DNA of 64,000 bases from UBA1140 sp964573285 (GTDB lineage Bacteria > Campylobacterota > Campylobacteria > Campylobacterales > Sulfurovaceae). Each line of letters begins with the position of its first letter. The first letter of the stretch is position 1. A model generated the notes under the pieces. It did no database searches, had not been told where the DNA came from, and worked only from the letters and a program-made list of their open reading frames with translations. Shown here piece after piece: positions 42,342 to 51,825 of this stretch. The stretch lies in NCBI GenBank assembly GCA_964573285.1, contig CAZNJD010000055.1, positions 1 through 64,000 of the forward strand. The letters run 5' to 3'. The translations under genes and the position numbers were made by a program.

Positions 42342-43247
42342 TTATTTTTTTGTTTTTCTATCTATCATCTCAACTATAAGTTCTATCTTTTTATTATTAA
42401 AATTTAGTCCCATTTTCTCTTGTTCAGGTGTAGCAAATGCTGGAATTCCATTGACCTCTAATACAATATATTTCTCTTTTTCTAAATCATAAATAATATC
42501 TACACCAGCAATATCTGTTCCACAAATTTTTGAAGCTTTTTTAGCTATATTTATAATTTCATCATTAGGTTCTCGCATAAATACAGAACCACCACTTGTA
42601 ATATTAGTTCGCCAATCTGTTCCACTAGCTTTTCTACCATAACATCCAACAAACTCACCATCAACTATATCTACTCTAAAATCAGTATTATCATAAGTAA
42701 CAAATCTTTCTACATAAAAATACCGTAAATCCATCTGATTTAGAAATGGCATTAACATATCTAAATTAGCTTCACTCTCTATCTTGGTAAGTCCTACACC
42801 ACCCCAACCATCAGTGGGTTTATAAACCATTTTATCCCATTTTTTAATTGTTTTTCTCAGCTCTGCTGTATCATCTCTATGACATAATCTATAATCAGGT
42901 GTCAATATACCATTTTGTCTCAAAATAAATGAAGTATGGAATTTATCTTCTGTTAAAGCAAAAGAGTCATATGTATTTATCATTGGAATTACACGATTGA
43001 GTGCTTGATATAGATATACTTGATATTGAGTCTGTTCACCAGCATTATATGAAAAAAATAAATCTAGTTTATTTAGTTTAATTCCATTATGAACTATATT
43101 TCCATTTTTCGCTGTTGCACTGCGAAGATTAACATCATCTATTGTATAAATATCTCTCTCTTTTAATTTTTTTATAATTTTTTTACCAATGACATCACCA
43201 CCACCATTTTGATAAAGCCACATACCTATTGTCCGTTTTTTTCCCAT
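42342..43247 (-). CDS. RimK-like ATP-grasp ligase
   Basis: A 301-residue ATP-grasp enzyme with a complete-looking site: lysine and glycine loop MVYKPTDGWGGVGLTKI near residues 138-154, a conserved ERFVTYDNTDFRVDIV strand, and the metal motif VLEVNGIPAF (E-x-N) near 265. It resembles RimK-type amino-acid or peptide ligases. It is the first gene of a three-gene run with the HhH ATP-grasp protein and the M14 carboxypeptidase. The partner substrate is not evident. Confidence 0.8.
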   Translation of the reverse strand: MGKKRTIGMWLYQNGGGDVIGKKIIKKLKERDIYTIDDVNLRSATAKNGNIVHNGIKLNKLDLFFSYNAGEQTQYQVYLYQALNRVIPMINTYDSFALTEDKFHTSFILRQNGILTPDYRLCHRDDTAELRKTIKKWDKMVYKPTDGWGGVGLTKIESEANLDMLMPFLNQMDLRYFYVERFVTYDNTDFRVDIVDGEFVGCYGRKASGTDWRTNITSGGSVFMREPNDEIINIAKKASKICGTDIAGVDIIYDLEKEKYIVLEVNGIPAFATPEQEKMGLNFNNKKIELIVEMIDRKTKK

Positions 43248-43448
43248 CTCTTATCCTATTTCTATTTGTTGAAAGTATAATTTTATAAAAGTTTACTAAA
43301 TTGCATATTTTTTGTAGATGAAATTATAACTATTGCTTCCATAAAGATATATAAATTGTGAAGTTTTTTATAAAATATTTTTTAGATAAAAAAATGCTAT
43401 TTTTAAATGTTTAAAGAAGAGAAAAGATATATTATCAATATCTTTTTT

Positions 43449-43472
43449 ATACAAGGAAAAATCTCCTTGTAT
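43449..43472 (-). terminator. hairpin after the outer-membrane protein gene
   Basis: A 9-bp stem (ATACAAGGA / TCCTTGTAT) directly after the stop of the 43473-44660 gene. It lacks a U run on the coding strand, so it may act as an mRNA 3' end stabiliser. Confidence 0.45.
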
Positions 43473-44660
43473 CTATTTGAGACGATAAGTTAAACCTGTA
43501 AAGAATACTGTACCCCAATCAGGCGTTTCAACGCTTCCTCCATTAGTTCCATCTGTTTTAGATAGACTTAAAGTTGCATTAAAGGTTAAACGATTAGCTA
43601 AATAATATCTAAATCCTGTAGATAGGCTATTTGTAATCACATTATCACCCTCATTATAACCATCTATAGATAATGCCCAGTTATTTTCCCAATCTACTCT
43701 ATCTGATAGCTCATAAGTATATGAGATATTATTATTGAATTGATAATCAATTGTAGCTTTATCATCTAAAACTTTGGAAATATTAGCTGTCTCTCTAAAT
43801 TGTGATTGATACCCAATAGGCAGACCATAATCAAACTCTCCATCAGCTGTAGCCTTTTCACTTTTACCATTATAGTTAGATATAATTTGACCCAAACCTG
43901 CTCTAACTTTCCAACCATGAAATCTTCCAGATATTTTTTCAAGGTCAATAATCTCATTAATTCTAACAATTCCAAAAGCACCTAAAGCATCTCCTGCCAA
44001 AACACCCTCTGATTTAAGAGCCTTTTCCATATCTTCATACCAATATTTTTTATACTCTGTTAAACTATATTTACTTTTGTATTCATCTTTTAAATCTATA
44101 ACCTTTGCCAATGCAATATATCCTGCATCAGAGAGAGGCTTATTTATAATTTTATATTTAGTTAAATCCTCAACAATTCTTAAAGCAATAGCTAGAGGTG
44201 TAGCATCATACATACGACCATAACCAGCACCTCCACTTATTTTACTAAACATATCATCAGCATTATCAGCAGTTACCTGTTTCCTATATCCCAAATCAAC
44301 TCCACCATATACGAAATATGTATCATCATTTTTTAGATATTTATCTACTCTTGTACCTATTGTTCCATCATAGCTATTCTCATCACTATCTCCACTATTT
44401 GGACCTTTAGATGCATCTACATTAAATTCTCCTGATAACTCCCATGAGAAAGGTGCTGTAGTATATATATTTTTTGTACTAGCATCTCCATGCGTTTTAT
44501 AACTAGTTTGATCTTGATTTCCACTCTCTATACTCAACTGTACATTTAAATAAGACTCTTGATAAGTCCCTTCTATAACTTTATAGTCTGTCATCTCTAT
44601 AGCATTAATACTATTTGATAAAAGCAATCCAACTACTACTGAAAATTTAATTTTATTCAT
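43473..44660 (-). CDS. outer-membrane beta-barrel protein
   Basis: A 395-residue exported protein: signal peptide (MNKIKFSVVVGLLLSNSINA), then alternating amphipathic strands with aromatic girdles, increasing toward the C-terminus (ATIDYQFNNNISYTYELSD, SLSTGFRYYLANRLTFNATL) and ending FFTGLTYRLK. A central helical segment (residues 155-230) breaks the barrel pattern. No plug or TonB box. It looks like a porin-like or surface protein of unknown specificity. Its leader (44661-44760) holds an AACACATTTTATTATG sequence distantly like the AAGTGT element at 34 kb. Confidence 0.7.
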   Translation of the reverse strand: MNKIKFSVVVGLLLSNSINAIEMTDYKVIEGTYQESYLNVQLSIESGNQDQTSYKTHGDASTKNIYTTAPFSWELSGEFNVDASKGPNSGDSDENSYDGTIGTRVDKYLKNDDTYFVYGGVDLGYRKQVTADNADDMFSKISGGAGYGRMYDATPLAIALRIVEDLTKYKIINKPLSDAGYIALAKVIDLKDEYKSKYSLTEYKKYWYEDMEKALKSEGVLAGDALGAFGIVRINEIIDLEKISGRFHGWKVRAGLGQIISNYNGKSEKATADGEFDYGLPIGYQSQFRETANISKVLDDKATIDYQFNNNISYTYELSDRVDWENNWALSIDGYNEGDNVITNSLSTGFRYYLANRLTFNATLSLSKTDGTNGGSVETPDWGTVFFTGLTYRLK

Positions 44661-44845
44661 TTTAGAATCCTAATTTTTTAATTATTGAGGAAGTATAACA
44701 AAAAAACATAATAAAATGTGTTACTTAGATGACAAAACTCTATTTTTTAAAAAAAAATTACTTTAATAAAATATATATTATATTAATATAATATTATAAT
44801 AATTAAGGTATAATTTATGTTCAAAACATATTATAAGGAGAGTAT

Positions 44846-45787
44846 ATGAAAAAAAGTAAAAAGAGATCAATATTATCATCTTTTTTTTTATTTATCAAAG
44901 GGCTATTTATAAAAAAAGAGCAACAGATACTAGATAATAAAAAAATAATTTCCAAAAAAGAAGAAGATAATAATATAATTATCCAAGAAAAAGCATATCA
45001 AGAAGAGGTCTCAACTACTTATGATGATAGTAAACTTCCCACTTTTTTAAATTTAAAAGCACTCATAGTTGAAGATAATCCTATCAATCAAAAGATGATT
45101 AAATATACACTCAAAAATATTGGAATTGATTGTGATATGGCAGATAATGGACAAATAGGTGTAGATATGCGTTTAAAAAACCATTATGATATTATATTTA
45201 TGGATATTCAAATGCCAATTATGAATGGTGTAGAAGCTACACAAACTATATTAAGATATGAAAAAGAGAGAAATCTACCTCATATTCCAATTGTAGCAGT
45301 TACAGCCAATGCTCTCAAAGGAGATAGAGAAAAATTTTTATCAGATGGTATGGATGATTATGTATCTAAACCAATTGATTTTAATAGACTTGTAACAGTT
45401 TTACGAAAATTTTGTTCAAATAAACAAATTAGTCATGATACAAAAGATATTTTGCTATATAAACAGACACAAACGGAAGCAAAAATTATTAGTGCTATTC
45501 TACAAAAGTTAGGTTATAGTGTTGATATTGCTCATAGTATAGAAGAGTTCAAAAAAGAGATAGATTTTAACACTTACCATACAGCTATTATAGATAGAGT
45601 TAAATCTGATATTATACATCAAGATATAACTCAAAAGATAAAATCAAAAAATATTCGTAGTATGTTATTTGTAGATGACCGAGTCACTATAGCATCTAGT
45701 GACAAAGAGACATATACACATGTAACCAATAGTTTAACTGATTTTAAACTTATTCAAGAAAAAGTAAATAATATGATGGAGATATAA
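44846..45787 (+). CDS. receiver-domain protein with basic/hydrophobic N-terminus
   Basis: A 313-residue protein. Residues 1-25 form a basic amphipathic segment (SILSSFFLFIKGLFIKK) that could bind membranes. Residues 70-190 are a canonical receiver: acidic VEDN, phospho-Asp120 in IIFMDIQMPIMNG, and Lys in YVSKPID. Residues 205-300 look like a second, degenerate receiver (KLGYSVDIAHSIEEF, MLFVDD). There is no DNA-binding output. It may act as a scaffold or phospho-relay element in a hybrid signalling system whose kinase is elsewhere. Confidence 0.75.
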   Translation: MKKSKKRSILSSFFLFIKGLFIKKEQQILDNKKIISKKEEDNNIIIQEKAYQEEVSTTYDDSKLPTFLNLKALIVEDNPINQKMIKYTLKNIGIDCDMADNGQIGVDMRLKNHYDIIFMDIQMPIMNGVEATQTILRYEKERNLPHIPIVAVTANALKGDREKFLSDGMDDYVSKPIDFNRLVTVLRKFCSNKQISHDTKDILLYKQTQTEAKIISAILQKLGYSVDIAHSIEEFKKEIDFNTYHTAIIDRVKSDIIHQDITQKIKSKNIRSMLFVDDRVTIASSDKETYTHVTNSLTDFKLIQEKVNNMMEI

Positions 45788-45807
45788 CAGAGATTTAAAC
45801 TCTCTGT
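45787..45807. terminator. bidirectional terminator hairpin
   Basis: ACAGAGA / TCTCTGT with a 7-nt loop between the convergent receiver-protein gene and ruvA. Confidence 0.5.
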
Positions 45808-46352
45808 AATCTCTTAAGCCCATGCTTCACTAGAGTTGAAACATCTCCTGAGGCATCACTTAATGCTTTTTTAATATGCTCTTTTTTAAAACCTAAACTC
45901 TCTAATGCCAAAATAGCATCACTCATTCCGCTATCTACAACCTCATCAGTATTACCATCAATAATAAAGTCTGCCAACTCGACTAAAATACGACTAGCAG
46001 CCTTAGGGCCAATTCCTGAAACTCTTTTTAATAATCCTACATCTTTATCTGCTATCACTTTTGCAAAAGTAGATGGTAGAAATGTTGAACAAGTAGCCAT
46101 TGCAACCTTGGGTCCTACACCATTAATTTTGATAAGTGTATCAAACATCTTTTTTTCATTTACTTCCATAAATCCAAAAAGCAAATTTACATCTTCTCGG
46201 ATAATTTGGGTTACTAATAACTTCACCCTACTCTCTTTGATACTATTGGATGTATTGATTGATATATTTACCTCATATATTAATCCATTTACATTAAGAT
46301 GTATAAAAGTTTGCCCTTTTTTTTCTATTATTCCTTCTATTCCAACTATCAT
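45795..46352 (-). CDS. ruvA: Holliday junction helicase subunit RuvA
   Basis: RuvA binds four-way junctions and loads RuvB. The 185-residue protein has the N-terminal OB domain (MIVGIEGIIEKKG), the two HhH motifs (LIKINGVGPKVAMATC and LKRVSGIGPKAASRIL) near residues 72 and 108, and domain III (ALESLGFKKEHIKKAL). It stands alone; ruvB and ruvC are not nearby. Confidence 0.95.
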   Translation of the reverse strand: MIVGIEGIIEKKGQTFIHLNVNGLIYEVNISINTSNSIKESRVKLLVTQIIREDVNLLFGFMEVNEKKMFDTLIKINGVGPKVAMATCSTFLPSTFAKVIADKDVGLLKRVSGIGPKAASRILVELADFIIDGNTDEVVDSGMSDAILALESLGFKKEHIKKALSDASGDVSTLVKHGLKRLQRV

Positions 46353-46403
46353 AAACTATTCCTATCTATATTTTAGATAAAATTATAACAAAAAAAGAGA
46401 CCT

Positions 46404-47813
46404 ATGAAATTAAAATCTATATTTACCAATAGCTTTGGTATTCTATTCTCTCGTATAACAGGTTTAGGGCGAGATGTTATTATGGCATCTGCTCTTGGAG
46501 CTTCGATATATACTGATATGTTTTTTATTGCTTTTAAACTACCTAACCTATTTAGAAGAATATTCGCTGAAGGTGCATTTACACAAGCTTTTATGCCCTC
46601 TTTTGTAGCTTCTAAACACAAAGGGGTATTTGCTACAGCTATATTTTTACGCTTTATGCTTTTTATATTTCTAATGTCATTGAGTGTTACACTATTTCCT
46701 GAAATTATCACAAAACTATTGGCTTGGGGTTGGAGTAGTGAGACTATAGCCACTACAGCACCATTTACAGCTATCAATTTCTGGTATTTGGATTTTATAT
46801 TTATAGTAACCTTTATGGCAACTCTATTACAATATAAAGAACATTTTGCCACAACAGCTATGTCAACAGCACTTCTAAATATCTCTATGATTTCAGTTAT
46901 GCTTATATACATGAACCATGAACCAAAAGTTATAGTTTATGCTCTTAGTTTTGGGGTAGTATTTGGTGGAGTTTTACAAATGATTACCCATCTAATAGCT
47001 ATCAAACATTTCAAAATGCACAAAATTCTTATAGGTGGATGGAAATATAGAGCCAAAAAAAATATCAAGAATGAAGAGAAGAACTTTACCAAACTATTTA
47101 TCCCATCAGTTTGGGGTAACTCTGCACCTCAAATCTCATCATTTTTAGATACATTCTTAGCCTCATTTTTGATTACTGGTTCAGTATCATATCTATTTTA
47201 TGCTAACCGTATATTTCAACTACCTTTAGGAATTATTGCTATTGCTACAGCTACTGCTCTATTTCCATCTATATCCAAAGCACTTAACCGTGGTGATGAA
47301 AAAGATGCTTATAGTAATCTAGGTCGTGCTTTTTGGTTATTAGCCTTTTTACTTGGGGCTTCAGTACTAGGTGGTATAATTTTGGCTGAACCTATAGTTT
47401 GGTTACTTTTTGAGAGAGGAGCATTTACTCAATCTCAAACTTTAGAGACTGTTAGAGTACTTAATATGTATATGATAGGACTTATGCCTTATGGATTTGC
47501 TAAACTATTTTCTATGTTTTTATATGCTTCACACAGACATAGCAAAGCAGCCAAAATAGCAACTATAGCATTACTAGGCAATATTATAGCCTCACTACTA
47601 CTTATGAAACCTCTTGGTGCTATGGGATTAGCATTAGCAGGAAGTATTGGAGGCTGGATACTATTTATATTGACTATTAAAGAGGTTGGATTTAAAAGAT
47701 TTATTGAGATAATTAAATCTAAAAACAGTCTCTATTTTATAACTATAATGATATTTTTGGGAACTGCTTTTTTTTATCTAAATAAATTTATCTTAGTATC
47801 TATACGAGGATAA
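46404..47813 (+). CDS. murJ: lipid II flippase MurJ
   Basis: A 469-residue polytopic (about 13-14 TM) membrane protein flipping the peptidoglycan precursor. The N-terminus SFGILFSRITGLGRDVIMASALGAS and FKLPNLFRRIFAEGAFTQAFMP (near 50) are MurJ/MviN signatures with the charged residues of the central cavity. The divergent ruvA starts 51 bp away. Full length. Confidence 0.95.
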   Translation: MKLKSIFTNSFGILFSRITGLGRDVIMASALGASIYTDMFFIAFKLPNLFRRIFAEGAFTQAFMPSFVASKHKGVFATAIFLRFMLFIFLMSLSVTLFPEIITKLLAWGWSSETIATTAPFTAINFWYLDFIFIVTFMATLLQYKEHFATTAMSTALLNISMISVMLIYMNHEPKVIVYALSFGVVFGGVLQMITHLIAIKHFKMHKILIGGWKYRAKKNIKNEEKNFTKLFIPSVWGNSAPQISSFLDTFLASFLITGSVSYLFYANRIFQLPLGIIAIATATALFPSISKALNRGDEKDAYSNLGRAFWLLAFLLGASVLGGIILAEPIVWLLFERGAFTQSQTLETVRVLNMYMIGLMPYGFAKLFSMFLYASHRHSKAAKIATIALLGNIIASLLLMKPLGAMGLALAGSIGGWILFILTIKEVGFKRFIEIIKSKNSLYFITIMIFLGTAFFYLNKFILVSIRG

Positions 47814-47834
47814 CACTTTTTATACAAGATGCTA

Positions 47835-49163
47835 CTATTTGGTACTATTTTTATCCTGATAAATTTTTGGATTAAGTGTAGCATCATGTTTAATAAATTG
47901 ATTTAAATAGTTCTTTATTCTCTTTTTCTCTTCACCATCTTCCATATTATTATTCCATCTTTGTAACTCTTCGAAACTCCAATTTTCAAATTGATAATCT
48001 TTATATTCTGTTTCCCATTTTTTTAAAGCCTCATCTTCATTCTCTTCTTGTGCATTTTTTAAAATTTCTAACATCTCTATTTGTGGTTTTGTATCTGCTA
48101 TATCAGATAAATATTTATCAGCTAAGTCTCTATAATCACTATCATCATTGTTTGTAACAAGAGCTAACTCTATATTATTGATAACAGAGTATTCAAAGTT
48201 TTTAGCTAGACCCTTATCTGTGCTATTTTTATATCTATCTATAAGCTCATCAAGTATTTCCATAGACTCTTCACCATTATCTCTCATCAATAGATAACTT
48301 TTTGCAAAAAGTGCATCAGCTACAATCTGTTTAAACTCATTTTCCTCATAAACTCCAAATTGATTAATCATATCATCATATATATCTATAGCCTCTGATG
48401 GATTTTGTAAATAATCATTGAGTAGTCGTGCCTTGGAAAATTCTACTGTAGCTAACTCTTTTAAAAGCGTTTTATTTTTACTATTTTTAAATTTATTGAT
48501 AATTTCATCATATATATCTATAGTCTCATTGGTATTAGATAGATAAGTTTTAGAGTATTCTGCCAAGATAAACTTTTTGAGAAGTTCTACGCTATCACTA
48601 TTTTTAAATTTATTAATAATCTCATCATATACCTCTATAGCTTCATCTCTATCTAATAAATATGCTTTTAGTGTTTGTGCATTATAATAGAGTTTTAGTA
48701 ATGATACAACATCACTATTCTTAAATTTTTCTATAATATTATTATAGTCTCTAATTGCTTCATCATTATCATGAATATAGTTTCTATATATATATGCTTT
48801 AAGCAGATGTGCTTTTGCAAAACTTTTTAAAAGTTCAATATCACTACTCTCTTGTAATTTATCTATAATATTATTATAGATTTTTATAGCCTCTTGATAA
48901 TTTTCGGCAAGTGCCAAATTATTAGCTTTTTCAAAAAGAGATTTAATCTCATCTTTTAGTCTGTCATCTATATGATATTTTGGTTTTACAGAAATATCTC
49001 TATTTTCATCTTCTATATCTTCTTTGATAATATTGACTTTTTTATGATGAACTATAATATCCTTGGGATAATTCTCTTCCACTTTATTATCAGAATAAAT
49101 ATATTTAATAGTTCCTATATAGATTATGGATACAACAATTAATAATAAAAAAAATTTAAACAA
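47835..49163 (-). CDS. membrane-anchored TPR-like protein
   Basis: A 442-residue protein with an N-terminal membrane helix (FFLLIVVSIIYIGTIKYIY) and a body of seven to eight 35-40-residue helical repeats with the rhythm EAIxxYDxIIxKFKNSxxxxLLK and then LAKAxLLK (residues 80-340), as in Sel1/TPR-like solenoids. It probably presents a periplasmic protein-binding surface. It is convergent with murJ; function unknown. Confidence 0.65.
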   Translation of the reverse strand: MFKFFLLLIVVSIIYIGTIKYIYSDNKVEENYPKDIIVHHKKVNIIKEDIEDENRDISVKPKYHIDDRLKDEIKSLFEKANNLALAENYQEAIKIYNNIIDKLQESSDIELLKSFAKAHLLKAYIYRNYIHDNDEAIRDYNNIIEKFKNSDVVSLLKLYYNAQTLKAYLLDRDEAIEVYDEIINKFKNSDSVELLKKFILAEYSKTYLSNTNETIDIYDEIINKFKNSKNKTLLKELATVEFSKARLLNDYLQNPSEAIDIYDDMINQFGVYEENEFKQIVADALFAKSYLLMRDNGEESMEILDELIDRYKNSTDKGLAKNFEYSVINNIELALVTNNDDSDYRDLADKYLSDIADTKPQIEMLEILKNAQEENEDEALKKWETEYKDYQFENWSFEELQRWNNNMEDGEEKKRIKNYLNQFIKHDATLNPKIYQDKNSTK

Positions 49164-49375
49164 AACATACTCCTAAAATATTATTTCAATTGTAACATGT
49201 AAATTATAACATAAGTTGAATAATTTAGTTAAATTTCTAATAAAATTACAGTTTAAGTGATTTTTATTCTAAAATACGCTCTTTATTATAAGTGGTATCT
49301 ATTATTTATTTATGATATTGCAAATAGATAAAGAATTAGATAAAATGTCAGAAAATTATAAATAAAAGGGTTAGT

Positions 49376-50320
49376 ATGTCCATTAAGTGTGCATTTTTAT
49401 TTCCAGGTCAAGGTTCTCAAGCCATTGGTATGGGAAAAGATTTTTTTGATAATAGTGATATAGCCAAAGATATGTTTAAATCAGCAGGTAATAGAACTGG
49501 TATAGATTTTGAAAAACTTCTGTTTGAAGCTAATGATAATTTAGGACAAACAGAGTTTACACAACCTGCAATTTTATTAGTAAGTGTTATTGCTCATAAA
49601 CTTTTTACTGATAAGACAGGTATTAAACCAACTTTAACTATGGGTCACTCTTTGGGTGAGTTTTCTGCATTGGTAGCGAGTGGTGCATTAGATGCTATTG
49701 ATGCTATAGAGTTAGTTAATCTGCGTGGTAAACTTATGGCCAAAGCATGTTCGAAACAAGAGGTTGGCATGTTAGTATCTTTGGGATTATCTGATGAGGT
49801 AGTAGAGCAGATATGCTCCAAACAGAGAGAGGCAGGACTACAAGTTTGGGCAGTAAATTATAATGCTGATGGTCAGATAGTAATAGCTGGTATCAAAAAA
49901 GATTTAGAACAGTTAGTTGATATACTCAAAAATGCAAAAGCTAGACGAGCAATGTTACTAAATATGTCTGTAGCATCACACTGTCCACTACTCCAAAGTG
50001 CTACAGAGCCATTGGTGGAGAAACTCCAAGAGATGATAAAGGATAATTTTATAGCTCCTGTTGTATCTAATGTAACAGCAAAGAAATATAATACTAAAGC
50101 CCAAGCATTAGAGCTATTACCAGAACAGCTAGTAACTCCTGTTAAATATAAACAATCTATTGCAAATATAGATAATGAGGTTGATTGTTATATTGAGTTT
50201 GGTCAAGGTAATGTACTCAAAGGACTTAATAAAAAAGCGACTAAAAAGCCACATTTTAATGTAAGTGATATGGCTTCTCTTGAAGCAACTATTGAGGCGA
50301 TTAAGGGACTGAATGAGTAA
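49376..50320 (+). CDS. fabD: malonyl-CoA:ACP transacylase
   Basis: FabD charges acyl carrier protein with malonyl groups for fatty-acid synthesis. The 314-residue protein has the FPGQGSQAIGMGKDF start (residues 8-22), the active-site GHSLGEFSAL (Ser near residue 91) and the catalytic His region (SVASHCPLLQ, near 200). It has an AAGGG ribosome site and overlaps mtnN by 8 bp. Confidence 0.94.
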   Translation: MSIKCAFLFPGQGSQAIGMGKDFFDNSDIAKDMFKSAGNRTGIDFEKLLFEANDNLGQTEFTQPAILLVSVIAHKLFTDKTGIKPTLTMGHSLGEFSALVASGALDAIDAIELVNLRGKLMAKACSKQEVGMLVSLGLSDEVVEQICSKQREAGLQVWAVNYNADGQIVIAGIKKDLEQLVDILKNAKARRAMLLNMSVASHCPLLQSATEPLVEKLQEMIKDNFIAPVVSNVTAKKYNTKAQALELLPEQLVTPVKYKQSIANIDNEVDCYIEFGQGNVLKGLNKKATKKPHFNVSDMASLEATIEAIKGLNE

Positions 50321-51005
50321 AATAGCAATTATGGGTGCAATGCCTGAAGAGATAGAACCACTACTAGAACAAGTAGAAAATATTAAAAAAACGCAACATG
50401 CCAAAAATATATATTATGAAGCAACATATAAAGGCAAAGATATAGTTATTGCTTATTCTAAAATAGGAAAAGTATTTGCTTCATTAACTGCAACTATGTT
50501 AATAGAAAAATTTGGTTGTGACCAACTTCTATTTTCAGGTGTAGCAGGAGCTATTAATCCCAATCTAAAAATTGGTGATTTGATTATAGCCAATGCTCTA
50601 TGTCAACATGATTTAGATATTACGGCATTTGGTCACCCTTATGGATTTGTACCAGAAGGAGAGGTTTATATAGCTACAGATAAAAAATTAAGAGATACTG
50701 CTAAAAAAATAGCATCTAAAAATAATTTAATACTTCAAGAGGGAGTTATTGCTACAGGTGACCAGTTTGTAGCCTCTACAGATAGAAAAGATTTTATTGC
50801 ATCTACTTTCAAGGCAGATGCCTTAGAGATGGAGGGTTCAAGTGTAGCTGTTGTTTGTAATGCTCTTAACATACCATTTTTCGTACTCCGTGCTATAAGT
50901 GATTCGGCTGATGGTGGGGCAGATATAGATTTTGATACATTTTTAGAGAGTTCAGCAAAAATATCTGCTCATTTTATTTTAGATATGGTTGAAGTTATTG
51001 AGTAG
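50313..51005 (+). CDS. mtnN: MTA/SAH nucleosidase
   Basis: MtnN cleaves 5'-methylthioadenosine and S-adenosylhomocysteine, recycling SAM by-products and, in many Campylobacterota, feeding futalosine-dependent menaquinone synthesis. The 230-residue protein shows KIAIMGAMPEEIEPL at the start, FSGVAGAINPNLKIGDL near 73, and ALEMEGSSVAVVC (catalytic Glu) near 172 with SDSADGGA near 195. It overlaps fabD by 8 bp and the next gene by 17 bp. Confidence 0.94.
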   Translation: MSKIAIMGAMPEEIEPLLEQVENIKKTQHAKNIYYEATYKGKDIVIAYSKIGKVFASLTATMLIEKFGCDQLLFSGVAGAINPNLKIGDLIIANALCQHDLDITAFGHPYGFVPEGEVYIATDKKLRDTAKKIASKNNLILQEGVIATGDQFVASTDRKDFIASTFKADALEMEGSSVAVVCNALNIPFFVLRAISDSADGGADIDFDTFLESSAKISAHFILDMVEVIE

Positions 51006-51771
51006 AATAGTTATAAGTAAAAAACTTCTCCGAGTAGCAGGTAAAACTAATGCAGAGTTTAAACTAATTGGTCAGGGTGATAAAGTTTTAGTAGGACTTA
51101 GTGGAGGCAAAGACTCACTTACTCTTATTCATATATTAAAACATATCCAAAAACATGCTCCATTTAAATTTGAGTTTGAAGCATGTACTATTCAATATGG
51201 AATGCCTGATGAAAACTATAAATATTTAGAAGAGCATTGTAGAGAACATGATATAAAACATACTGTATATAATACTAATATATTTAATATTTCCCATAAT
51301 ACTATTCGTGAGAACTCATCATTTTGTTCATATTTTTCCAGAATGAGAAGAGGAGCATTATACACATATGCACAAGAGCATGGATTTAACAAAGTAGCAT
51401 TAGGACACCATTTTGATGACACTGTGGAGAGTTTTTTTATGAATATGTTTTATAATGGAACTATAAGAGCAATGGCACCTATATATAAAACAGATAGAGG
51501 TTTCCATCTTATTAGACCACTAATCCAAGCTAGAGAGAAACAACTAAGAGCTTTTGCAGAGGATAATAATCTGCAACCAATAGGTGATGAAGCCTGTCCT
51601 GCTATGTATAAAGATGTCAAAATGCCACATGCTAGAGCCAATATGAAGATATGGCTAGAAGATTTAGAGAAATCTAATAGTAACATATTTAAAATGATAA
51701 AAGCATCATTTAAACATATTCATGATGATACTCTACTTGACCCTAGCCGTTGGAATAGAGATGATATTTAG
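50989..51771 (+). CDS. ttcA: TtcA-like PP-loop tRNA thiolation family protein with broken CxxC
   Basis: A 260-residue N-type ATP pyrophosphatase. The PP-loop VGLSGGKDSL lies near residues 35-44 and the family's HHFDDTVESFF near 140-150. In TtcA, which makes 2-thiocytidine at tRNA C32, a CxxC pair plus a later cysteine bind the [4Fe-4S] cluster; here the pair reads C113-S-Y-F116, so the second ligand is lost, while C203 (EACPAM) remains. It could use an altered cluster or act on another substrate. The start is a TTG at 50989; a second TTG at 50998 is equally possible. Confidence 0.8.
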   Translation: MKLLSRIVISKKLLRVAGKTNAEFKLIGQGDKVLVGLSGGKDSLTLIHILKHIQKHAPFKFEFEACTIQYGMPDENYKYLEEHCREHDIKHTVYNTNIFNISHNTIRENSSFCSYFSRMRRGALYTYAQEHGFNKVALGHHFDDTVESFFMNMFYNGTIRAMAPIYKTDRGFHLIRPLIQAREKQLRAFAEDNNLQPIGDEACPAMYKDVKMPHARANMKIWLEDLEKSNSNIFKMIKASFKHIHDDTLLDPSRWNRDDI

Positions 51772-51825
51772 TAGTAACATATATTGGTTATAATGTTATA
51801 GTTTTTAATAAAAAAAGGATTTATT

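Noticed and set aside
44661..44760. Third AAGTGT-type site upstream of the outer-membrane protein gene
   Set aside because: Only about 11 of 18 positions agree, and the distance to the -10 is 18 bp rather than 8; too weak to claim.
46373..46912. Antisense ORF over murJ
   Set aside because: Lies inside a clear conserved gene on the other strand and has no features of its own.
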